A program made the position numbers and the translations under genes. A stretch of DNA of 64,000 nucleotides from positions 1-64,000 of the forward strand of contig CBDIHP010000021.1 of the NCBI GenBank assembly GCA_965279195.1, read 5' to 3'. Source of the stretch: CBDIHP01 sp965279195. Lineage in GTDB: Bacteria > Planctomycetota > Planctomycetia > Isosphaerales > Isosphaeraceae. Every line of letters starts with the position of its first letter. The stretch's first letter is position 1. The notes beneath the pieces are model-generated. The model made no database searches, had not been told where the DNA came from, and saw only the letters and a list, made by a program, of their open reading frames with translations. Positions 1 to 6,739 of the stretch are shown piece after piece.

Positions 1-713
1 CGAAACCGGTCCGATCGGCGCTGAATGGCCGGCTCGCCTGCTCGGGATGCTCGATCGAGCGGTCGCCGGCCTTCTTGCCGAGCAGCGCCTTCATCGTGGC
101 GAAGCCGTTGACGATCGCCGGAGTGAAGGCGCTCTCGGAGCCGCCGCAGAGGGCAATCTCTGCCTCGCCGGCCTTGATGAACATCGCGCCAAGGGCGATC
201 GCGTGGCGCCGGTGGCGCACGCATTCGCCGGGGCGACGCTCGGGCCGTAGAGCCCGAGATGCTGGGCGATCTGGCCGGCCGCCTGGTTGATCAGCATGCC
301 GGGGACGAGGTACGGGCTGACAGAGAGCCCCTTTCGACGCGCCGATCGGCCTGTTCGGAGTCGTAGAGATCCATGCCGCCGAACGCGGAACCGAAGACGA
401 TCGCGCAGCGGCTGCGGTCGAGGTCAAGCCCTTCGCGGTCCAGTGTGGCGTCGGCCCAGGCCTGCCGGGCGCAGGTCATCCCGAGGTGGAGGAACTTGGC
501 CTCCAGGCGGGAGACGGCCTCGTCCGCGAGGTCGGTGCCGGGGCCGAAGCCCTCAACGAGGCCGGCCACATCCTGGAGATACCGCTCGGGATCGAGCGAG
601 GCATGGCGTCGGATGCCCGATTCGCCCGCGACGAGCCCACGCCAGGTCGAGTCCATGTCTCGACCCAAGCAGGTCATCGCGGCATGGCCGACCACCACGA
701 TCCGGTCCGGCAT
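1..713 (-). pseudogene. beta-ketoacyl-ACP synthase (FabF-like), N-terminal part, two frameshifts, cut by window edge
   Basis: The frame from ATG 713 begins MPDRIVVVGHAAMTCLG, the opening of KAS II/FabF condensing enzymes that elongate fatty or polyketide acyl chains. The ribosome site GAGGT lies about 8 bases upstream. Reading continues through SAFGGMDLYD and then breaks near 330-336: the expected KGLSVSPYLVPGMLINQAAG continues in another frame. That frame carries the active-site region ANACATGA, whose Cys is the nucleophile. It breaks again near 200-205, after which HAIALGAMFIKAGEAEIALC and the rest run open to base 1 in a third frame. Each break is repaired by adding one base, so both are single-base deletions. 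The rest of the gene lies outside the window. It is either a decaying gene or two sequencing errors; family identity is secure. Confidence 0.8.
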
Positions 714-746
714 CCTTGCCACCTCACCGGTTCGGCCGGGCGCGAA

Positions 747-762
747 TGTTTCACGTGAAACA
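747..762. promoter_or_regulatory. parS: parS centromere-like site (ParB binding)
   Basis: The 16 bases TGTTTCACGTGAAACA form a perfect palindrome and match the bacterial parS consensus (TGTTNCACGTGAAACA) at every position; the symmetry extends two bases further on each side. ParB loads here and spreads along DNA for origin segregation and SMC loading. parS sites usually cluster near the replication origin. No parA, parB, dnaA or gidA gene is in this window, so the site is detached from its usual neighbours. It sits in the gap between the ketoacyl synthase start (713, minus) and the FAH-family gene (974, plus). Confidence 0.88.
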
Positions 763-881
763 TTCCGAGCCAACCTCTTGTTTCACATCGGCTCGATCCT
801 TCGGCCGACTTGAGTCCGAGTCGCGATTTTCCGTTTTCTTCGATTTCTGTCGAGTTGAGTTGGAAGAAGTTCTCCGGAAAG

Positions 882-911
882 TTGACCGCTTCCGGCCGTG
901 CGAGTTACGTT
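882..911 (+). promoter_or_regulatory. candidate sigma-70 promoter for the FAH-family gene
   Basis: A TTGACC hexamer at 882-887 is followed after 17 bases by TTACGT (or after 18 by TACGTT). It lies about 65 bases before the ATG at 974 and is preceded by a T-rich stretch near 828-860. The -35 is good and the -10 is weak. Confidence 0.3.
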
Positions 912-973
912 TCTGGTGGCTAGCCCTTCGGTTTCTCCTACTCCACTCCTCTTGCAGACCGGATCCTCCCACG

Positions 974-1840
974 ATGCGGATCGCCAAATTCCGGACCCAG
1001 GGCTCGACGGTGACCCGCCTCGGCGTGATCGAGGGGAATGCGATCCAGCCGTTCGGGCCCCCCAACATCAAGCTCGGCGACATCCTCCACACACCCGACC
1101 CGGCCGGACTGATCGCGCGGAGCCTGGCACGCGAGGAGACCCCGCTGCCGATCGACACGGTGCACATCCTCCCCCCCATCGACGACCAGGAGGTCTGGGG
1201 CGCGGGGGTCACGTACGAGCGCAGCAAAGTGGCCCGGCAGGAGGAATCCGAGTCCGGCGGCTCGTTCTACGACCTCGTCTACTCGGCCGAGCGTCCGGAG
1301 CTGTTTTTCAAGGCCAGCCCCTCGCGCGTCGTTGGACACGGCGGGGCGATCCGGGTGCGGCAGGACACCAAGTGGTGCGTCCCCGAGCCGGAATTGACCC
1401 TGGTCATCGACCCGGACCTCCGGCTCGTGGGTTACACGATCGGCAACGACGTCAGCGCGCGGGACATCGAGGGGCAGAATCCGCTGTATCTCCCCCAGGC
1501 CAAGGTCTACGACGCCTGCTGCGCCCTCGGCCCTTGCATCACCCTGGCCGAATTCATGCCGCCGATCCGAGACGTGACGATCTCGCTGAAGATCGAGCGC
1601 GACGGGGCGGTGGTCTCCGAAGATTCGACCTCGGCCTCGCGGATCGTCCGGAAGTTCGCGGATCTGATCGCCTGGCTCGGTCGCGACCAGTCGTTCCCCG
1701 AAGGCGCCTTTCTGATGACGGGGACCGGCATCGTGCCACCCGATGACTTCAGCCTCCAGGCGGGCGACCTGGTCCACATCACGATCGACGGGATCGGGAC
1801 CCTGACGAACTCAGTCGTCCAGGGCCCCAAAACGGCCTGA
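974..1840 (+). CDS. fumarylacetoacetate hydrolase family protein (possible sugar-acid dehydratase)
   Basis: This 288-residue protein belongs to the FAH superfamily, metal-dependent hydrolases, hydratases and decarboxylases of short oxo-acids. The metal-binding EPE is visible at about residues 137-139 (VPEPELTLVID), followed by GYTIGNDVSARDIEG, the family signature. The motif WGAGVTYERS near residues 75-84 recalls the branch containing 2-dehydro-3-deoxy-D-arabinonate dehydratase, so a sugar-acid dehydratase is a reasonable guess; the substrate cannot be read from sequence. The frame is open far upstream, but homology begins at MRIAKFRTQG, so ATG 974 is chosen. It is followed by a hairpin at 1841-1876 and faces a convergent lipoprotein gene. 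Confidence 0.85.
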   Translation: MRIAKFRTQGSTVTRLGVIEGNAIQPFGPPNIKLGDILHTPDPAGLIARSLAREETPLPIDTVHILPPIDDQEVWGAGVTYERSKVARQEESESGGSFYDLVYSAERPELFFKASPSRVVGHGGAIRVRQDTKWCVPEPELTLVIDPDLRLVGYTIGNDVSARDIEGQNPLYLPQAKVYDACCALGPCITLAEFMPPIRDVTISLKIERDGAVVSEDSTSASRIVRKFADLIAWLGRDQSFPEGAFLMTGTGIVPPDDFSLQAGDLVHITIDGIGTLTNSVVQGPKTA

Positions 1841-1876
1841 CGCGGGCCGCGACCGACGGGGGCGGTCACGCCCGCG
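1841..1876. terminator. bidirectional hairpin terminator
   Basis: CGCGGGC (1841-1847) pairs with GCCCGCG (1870-1876), and inside it GACCG (1851-1855) pairs with CGGTC (1863-1867). It begins directly after the FAH-family stop and lies 15 bases from the stop of the convergent lipoprotein gene, so it could serve both. There is no clear T tract. Confidence 0.5.
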
Positions 1877-1891
1877 ATTGGCTTCGTTTCG

Positions 1892-2290
1892 TCACTTCGG
1901 CGCGGCCTTGGGGGCTTCGAGCTGGAGGTCGCCCTTGGCCGCGGCGGGCTCGGCCTTCTTCTCGGGCGTGGGCTCGGCCTTCTTCTCGGGCGCCGGGGCG
2001 TCCTTCTTCGCGGGGGCCGGGGCATCCTTCTTGGCATCCGCCCCTTTGCCCTTGGCTTTCGCCGAACCGCCTCCGACTCCCATCCCGGGCCCACCCTCGC
2101 GGGCGATGTCGTCCTTGGGGGTGTCGGACTTGGTGGTCGATTTCGCGAGGTCCTCCGCCACGACAGGGGGGGGCGCGGAGCCGGCCTTCGGGATCGACGG
2201 CCCGTCGCTGGTCTCGCCAGCGCACCCGGCCAGGCCCAGCATCACGGCCAGACCCGCCGCCCACGTCGCTCGATCTCGGCAAACACTCAT
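1892..2290 (-). CDS. small Lys/Ala/Pro-rich lipoprotein of unknown function
   Basis: A 132-residue protein with a type II signal peptide: MSVCRDRATWAAGLAVMLGLAGC, with the lipobox LAGC giving a lipidated Cys at about residue 23. The mature part is low complexity, with repeated blocks of the type KKDAPAPEKKAEPTPEKKAEP. Such charged Pro/Ala tails are typical of planctomycete periplasmic or cell-surface lipoproteins, but no domain is recognisable. ATG 2290 is chosen because a GGAGGGGACAGG ribosome site lies directly upstream and the signal peptide starts there. It stands alone between a convergent enzyme gene and a 0.5-kb gap. Confidence 0.7.
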   Translation of the reverse strand: MSVCRDRATWAAGLAVMLGLAGCAGETSDGPSIPKAGSAPPPVVAEDLAKSTTKSDTPKDDIAREGGPGMGVGGGSAKAKGKGADAKKDAPAPAKKDAPAPEKKAEPTPEKKAEPAAAKGDLQLEAPKAAPK

Positions 2291-2821
2291 CCTGTCCCCT
2301 CCGATCGGTGTTGAGAATGAAGCCCGGATGATCCCGTCTGAGTCGCCCCATGATGAACGCAGGTGGGGGCCAGGGCGGGATTCTATCCCTCCCAAAATAC
2401 CGAAGCAACCCGCCCGGCCGCTTGCAACTTCGTAACAACCCGCCGAAATCGATCTGTCATTTCTCCCGGAGGAATTGTAACAAGTACGCGAATCGAGGGG
2501 TGGCCCCCAGGCACCAGGGATCCAGAGAGTTGACTTGCCATGCCATCCATCCCGATGCTCGATCGAGACTTGCGTCGCCTCGCAGGTCAAATCCGCCGGT
2601 CAACGACGACATCCGGCACAGGCCTTGCAATTCCATTTCCCTGCCCATCCGGGCCCCCGCCAGACGAACCCACGGATCGACGCCCTTGTAGAACGTTTGA
2701 CGACAGGGAGGACGGTTATACCGCGTACCGTCCTCCCTCGACCGGGACACGAATGTCCCGGAAGGAACGCGGTGGCGACGCAAGGATTGCGTCGCGCAGG
2801 ACCACGAACAGGAGGTTCGCG
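2291..2821. other. 531-base intergenic region with structured leader
   Basis: No convincing gene is seen here. The left end holds the ribosome site of the minus-strand lipoprotein. The right end is the leader of the plus-strand PEP-CTERM gene and contains the two hairpins listed separately. A TTGACG at about 2698 followed by TATACC inside the first hairpin loop resembles a promoter, but the spacer is only 14 bases. Confidence 0.5.
2705..2761 (+). promoter_or_regulatory. tandem hairpins in the 5' leader of the PEP-CTERM gene
   Basis: AGGGAGGACGGT (2705-2716) pairs perfectly with ACCGTCCTCCCT (2727-2738) across a 10-base loop. Four bases later CCGGGACA (2742-2749) pairs with TGTCCCGG (2754-2761) around a CGAA tetraloop. 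Both lie 60-117 bases before the start codon at 2822. They may be a leader RNA structure, an operator, or a terminator of upstream transcription. Confidence 0.5.
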
Positions 2822-4009
2822 ATGTCCGATGCCTCGAAGCTGGGATGGATCGGTCTGGTCTGCCTCGTCGCCTTGTCGGGCCATGCCCACGGGGGCTCGA
2901 TCAAGTATGGGGCGACGGCCCTGCCGTATTCCTATCCCTTCTACCAGGCCTCGGATGACAGCCCCGCGACACCGATCCGCTGGCGTTCGTACGCCGTCAA
3001 CGGCCTGAGCGGCAACCGCCTGGGTGCCCCGGCCTCGGCCCCCGCTCCGACCCTTGCCCCGGCCCCGGTGACGACCACCAACGTCGGCCTCTTCGCCTCG
3101 CTCGCGAACAACCCGGTCCCTCCGACCCCGAGCAGCTCGGCGGTGTCGACCGTCAGCGCCCCGAGCGTCCAGATGGCGGCCCGGCTCGCCCCGGCCCCCG
3201 CGGCCGTCAGCACGCCGGCCCCTGTGGTCTCGACTCCCCCTCCCAGCAACACGGCTGATGCCTTCCTGAACTTCGGTTCCGGCCCCTATCCCAGCGCCTC
3301 GGCACTCGGGGCCGACTCCGCCTCGGCCTGGTACAACAGCCCGGTGGTCACTAAGGTCTTCGGCGGCACCCCGTCGGCCAGCCAGCAGCTCTCGTTCGAG
3401 GCCGAGGTCCGCGACGTCGTCCAGAAGATTTACAACAACAGTGGCCTGCCGATCGACGTGACCATCGACCCCAGCCGGGCGTCGAATCACACGATGAGCC
3501 TCGTGTCCAACGCCTCGGCCTCGTCCACCATCAACGCGATCGGCCTGACCGAGGTGGGCCGTAGCGGGATGACCTTCGTGGACAAATTCGGGCAGGCGGC
3601 CAACGTCGATCAGCTCGCCGAGGCCGTCGGCCACAACATGGCCCACGAGCTGATGCACGCCTTCGGGATCGCCGAGCACCCCGACACCACCGGGAGCTAC
3701 ATCGACGCCGGCCAGACCTCCTGGAGCCTGCTGACCGACCCGAACACGACCTTCAGCCCCGACGCCAAGGCTCTCCTTCTTTCCCTCCGCGACAACGCCA
3801 ACACCACCAGCCCGAACGCCCTGGGGGCCCAGATGCTGGCCTCCGGATCGACGCCGACGACCTGCAATTGCCCGGCCTGCCAGGCCCTCCGGTGTGGCAG
3901 CGGGATCAACCCGGCCCCGGTGCCCGAGCCCGCGACCGTCGCCCTCTGGACCATCGGTGGCCTCGGCCTGGTGTGGCACGCCCGCCGCAAGAAGGTCATG
4001 GCCGCCTGA
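2822..4009 (+). CDS. PEP-CTERM sorted secreted protein with zinc-protease motif
   Basis: A 395-residue exported protein. It has an N-terminal signal peptide (hydrophobic run LGWIGLVCLVALSGHAHG), then a long Pro/Ala/Ser/Thr-rich linker (about residues 65-150). A more structured part contains HELMHAFGIAEH at residues 275-286, an HEXXH zinc site with a Gly and a third possible ligand spaced almost as in metzincins. It ends with VPEPATVALWTIGGLGL followed by Arg/Lys, a PEP-CTERM sorting signal recognised by exosortase and archaeosortase-type enzymes. ATG 2822 is preceded by AGGAGG. The gene is monocistronic, with a terminator at 4045-4080. Protease activity is inferred from the motif only. Confidence 0.8.
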   Translation: MSDASKLGWIGLVCLVALSGHAHGGSIKYGATALPYSYPFYQASDDSPATPIRWRSYAVNGLSGNRLGAPASAPAPTLAPAPVTTTNVGLFASLANNPVPPTPSSSAVSTVSAPSVQMAARLAPAPAAVSTPAPVVSTPPPSNTADAFLNFGSGPYPSASALGADSASAWYNSPVVTKVFGGTPSASQQLSFEAEVRDVVQKIYNNSGLPIDVTIDPSRASNHTMSLVSNASASSTINAIGLTEVGRSGMTFVDKFGQAANVDQLAEAVGHNMAHELMHAFGIAEHPDTTGSYIDAGQTSWSLLTDPNTTFSPDAKALLLSLRDNANTTSPNALGAQMLASGSTPTTCNCPACQALRCGSGINPAPVPEPATVALWTIGGLGLVWHARRKKVMAA

Positions 4010-4044
4010 GCCCCAGGTCGGAACGAATCCCGGTCCAACCCGAC

Positions 4045-4080
4045 GGCCCCGCCCCGACATGACCTTGTCGCGGCGGGGCC
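4045..4080 (+). terminator. GC-rich hairpin terminator
   Basis: GGCCCCGCC (4045-4053) pairs with GGCGGGGCC (4072-4080); inside, CGAC pairs with GTCG around an 8-base loop. It lies 36 bases after the PEP-CTERM stop codon. No T run follows, as is common in GC-rich genomes. Confidence 0.55.
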
Positions 4081-4155
4081 GATCGTGTTCACTCCATCGG
4101 GCATTCCGGCCTGCCCCACGTCGCGGCGGGCTTCCTCGCGCAAGGTTGACATCCG

Positions 4156-4869
4156 ATGGCCGTCTCGACCGGGCTGGGCGTCGTCGCCCTGATGCTGCTG
4201 TTGCCTCGCTTGATCCAGGTCTACGGCCACCCCAAGACGGAGACCAGCGGGCCGTTCCTCTCGACCTTCTGGTGGTTGAACGCCACCTACTGCGGGGTAA
4301 TCCACCGGCTTCGCGTCATCGGCGACGACCCCTTGCCGCCGTCCGGCCCGATCCTGCTGGTCGCGAACCACACCTGCGGCGTGGACCACATGCTCCTCCA
4401 GTCGGCCACGCGCCGGCTGATCGGGTTCATGGTCGCACGGGAATACTACGACTTCTGGGCCTGCAAGCCGTTCACCCGCCTGATCCGCTGCATCCCCGTG
4501 AACCGCGACGGCAAGGACCTCGCGGGCCTCCGGACCTCGATCCGGGCCCTCGCCGATGGCCGGGTCCTGGCGGTGTTCCCCGAGGGCAAGATCACCCCCG
4601 CCTCGGGGATGGAGTTCGGCGAGGCGAAGCCCGGGGCCGGGTTCCTGGCGATCAAGGCCGGCGTCCCGGTCGTCCCCGCCTACATCCGGGGCACGCCGCC
4701 GACGAACGACGTCTGGAAGGCGCTCGCGACCCGTTCCAACGCCCAGGTCCGGTTCGGGCCACCGGTCGCCATCCAGCCCGATGACGACGCCGCGAAGGTG
4801 ACCGAGCGAATGATGGACGCCATCAAGGCATTGCAGGCGCAGTCCTTCCAGCAGGATCCGCCGAGTTGA
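4156..4869 (+). CDS. 1-acyl-sn-glycerol-3-phosphate acyltransferase family protein
   Basis: A 237-residue PlsC-type acyltransferase, which transfers an acyl chain to lysophosphatidic acid or a related lipid at the inner membrane. The catalytic HX4D motif is seen as NHTCGVDH (His about 72, Asp about 77), and FPEGKIT at about 141 is the substrate-binding block. A hydrophobic stretch near residues 5-20 may anchor it. The stop codon overlaps the TTG start of the next gene (TTGA), so the two are translationally coupled. The exact lipid substrate is not evident; it could be plsC itself or a paralogue. Confidence 0.85.
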   Translation: MAVSTGLGVVALMLLLPRLIQVYGHPKTETSGPFLSTFWWLNATYCGVIHRLRVIGDDPLPPSGPILLVANHTCGVDHMLLQSATRRLIGFMVAREYYDFWACKPFTRLIRCIPVNRDGKDLAGLRTSIRALADGRVLAVFPEGKITPASGMEFGEAKPGAGFLAIKAGVPVVPAYIRGTPPTNDVWKALATRSNAQVRFGPPVAIQPDDDAAKVTERMMDAIKALQAQSFQQDPPS

Positions 4870-5882
4870 TCGGCCGGATCCTGGCCAGCTACCCGGCCCC
4901 GTTCCGGCCGATCCGACCGCCGGAGTACCTCGGCAACGCCGGCGGCTTCAGCGGCTCCGAGTTCTGGCGATTCCCGGCCGACGCCGGCCCGCTCGCCCTC
5001 CGGGCCTGGCCGATCGACGGCCCCGACGAGTCGCGACTCCTCGCGATCCACCGCGACCTGCTCCGCGCGGGGGGACTCGGGTTCATCCCGGTCCCGCTGG
5101 GTACCTCCGATGGCCGGACGTTCCTGCGCGACCGCGAAACCGGTCGGCTGTGCGAGCTGACCCGGTGGCTCCCCGGCAGCCCGGATGGGGCACGTCCACC
5201 GGATGACCGGCACATCGAGGCGGCGTTCTCGGGCCTGGCCCGGTTCCACCAGTTCTTGCAAGCGGGTTCGCCCGTCCCTGGACCCGCCCCGGGGATCGCT
5301 CGACGGTTGGCCGAACTCCAGCGATGCATCGCCATCGGCGACGCGGAAATCGGCCGTCGGATCCGGGCCGGGCTGGGAGGCGAGGCCCGCCGGGACGCGC
5401 TAGACTGGCTGGATGAAACCGTCAGGCTCGCCCGCGTTGCGATGGGGGAGTTGTCGGATGCGACAAGGTTGGTGGTCCCGATCCAGCGGTGTCTGCTCGA
5501 CCTCCGCCCCGATCACTTCCTGTTCGAACACGGCCAGTTGACCGGCCTGGTGGACTTCGGCGCGATGGGCGAGGACAGCGTCGCGGCCGATCTGGCACGG
5601 ATCCGGCTGGAGTGGCTGGGCACCGACGCGAACGCCCGCGCGGCCTCGCTCGCGGCGTACGAGACCATCCGGCCCCTCTCGGCCGGGGATCGGACGCTCA
5701 TCGAGGTCTTCGAATTCGCCAACGCCCTGCTCGGCGGCTGGCGATGGGTCGAGTGGTCTGTGTTCGAAGGGCGGACATTCCGCGAGCCGCAAGCGGTGTC
5801 GAAAGGGTTGCGGCGGGCGGTCGAGCGGCTGGGAGACTCGCGCGCGATCAGGTCAGCATCTGCCGGACTTCGTCCTGGTTGA
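4866..5882 (+). CDS. aminoglycoside phosphotransferase (APH) family-like protein, divergent active site
   Basis: A 338-residue protein of the choline kinase/APH fold. The C-terminal half shows the catalytic region LLDLRPDHFLFEHGQLTGL followed by VDFGAMGEDSVAADLARI, matching HGDLHPGNVLF...IDFGD of the family. The base Asp (about 212) and the metal-binding DFG Asp (about 230) are kept, but the first His and the magnesium-binding Asn are replaced (Asn to His about 217), so activity or substrate may differ. It starts with TTG overlapping the acyltransferase stop. Its 3' end overlaps the convergent ymdB gene by 35 bases. Substrate unknown; coupling to the acyltransferase suggests a lipid or sugar-lipid role. 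Confidence 0.65.
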   Translation: MIGRILASYPAPFRPIRPPEYLGNAGGFSGSEFWRFPADAGPLALRAWPIDGPDESRLLAIHRDLLRAGGLGFIPVPLGTSDGRTFLRDRETGRLCELTRWLPGSPDGARPPDDRHIEAAFSGLARFHQFLQAGSPVPGPAPGIARRLAELQRCIAIGDAEIGRRIRAGLGGEARRDALDWLDETVRLARVAMGELSDATRLVVPIQRCLLDLRPDHFLFEHGQLTGLVDFGAMGEDSVAADLARIRLEWLGTDANARAASLAAYETIRPLSAGDRTLIEVFEFANALLGGWRWVEWSVFEGRTFREPQAVSKGLRRAVERLGDSRAIRSASAGLRPG

Positions 5883-6660
5883 TCATGACCCGTCGGATCG
5901 AGAGGGCGCGGCCGTTGTCGTTGTCGACCTCGACCACGGCGCCGCAGAGCCTCGGATCGCCGTGGGCGACCTCGAAGAAATGGGGCACGAACGTCAACGT
6001 CGCGGCCAGGACGCGGTCATAGCGGCGTCCGAGGATCGAGTCGTACGGCCCGGTCATGCCGACGTCGGTCTGGTAGGCGGTGCCGCCGGGGAGGATCTGC
6101 TCGTCGGCGGTCGGGACGTGCGTGTGGGTGCCGAGCACCGCGCTGACGCGGCCGTCGAGGTAGCGTCCGAGCAGTTGCTTGTCGCTGGTGGCCTCGGCGT
6201 GGATGTCGCAGAGGATGACCCTGGTCTGGTAGCTGATGCTCCCGAGCACGCGATCGGCCGCGCGGAAGGGGCAATCCACGGGGCGGGTGAAGGTGCGTCC
6301 GAGCAGGGTGAAGACGGCGACGGAGGTGCCGTCCCGGGCCTCGACGACGACGAACTCGCCGCCGGGGGAGTCGGTCGGGAAATTCGCCGGGCGGAGGAGC
6401 CGGTCGGTCTTCTCGAAGAGGGTGAAGACCTCATCCTTGCGGTAGACGTGGTCGCCGAGGGTGAAGACGTCGACGCCCGCCTCGACGAGTTCCTCGTGGC
6501 ACTTCACGGTCAGGCCGGAGCCGCCGGCGGCATTCTCCGCGTTGCAGACGACGAGGCCGAGGTCCCAGCGGCGGATCAGCCGCGGAAGGGCCTGGGACAC
6601 GATCTTGCGGCCCGGCGAGCCGACGACGTCTCCGATGAAGAGGATGTTCAGCGAGGCCAT
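5848..6660 (-). CDS. ymdB: YmdB-family metallophosphodiesterase
   Basis: A 270-residue protein of the YmdB (TIGR00282) family, binuclear-metal phosphodiesterases that hydrolyse 2',3'-cyclic nucleotides. The N-terminus NILFIGDVVGSPGRK carries the first metal Asp. CNAENAAGG, LGDHVYRK and THTHVPTADEQIL supply further ligands, and the length is normal. It lies 79 bases downstream of RNase Y on the same strand, the same gene order as rny-ymdB in Bacillus, which supports a shared role in RNA turnover. No strong ribosome site is seen before ATG 6660. Its last 35 bases overlap the convergent kinase-like gene. Confidence 0.9.
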   Translation of the reverse strand: MASLNILFIGDVVGSPGRKIVSQALPRLIRRWDLGLVVCNAENAAGGSGLTVKCHEELVEAGVDVFTLGDHVYRKDEVFTLFEKTDRLLRPANFPTDSPGGEFVVVEARDGTSVAVFTLLGRTFTRPVDCPFRAADRVLGSISYQTRVILCDIHAEATSDKQLLGRYLDGRVSAVLGTHTHVPTADEQILPGGTAYQTDVGMTGPYDSILGRRYDRVLAATLTFVPHFFEVAHGDPRLCGAVVEVDNDNGRALSIRRVMINQDEVRQMLT

Positions 6661-6739
6661 GGGGCCACCGGCTCTCTTACCTGTCTGGTGGTTTCGGGCG
6701 GTAGGTCTTGCCGGACCGATCGTCGCGGCCCGGCGCGAT

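Noticed and set aside
2698..2722. Promoter TTGACG/TATACC before the PEP-CTERM gene
   Set aside because: Spacer is only 14 bases, too short for sigma-70.
2457..2783. A 108-residue minus-strand frame in the gap before the PEP-CTERM gene
   Set aside because: No ribosome site, overlaps the hairpin leader, composition not protein-like.
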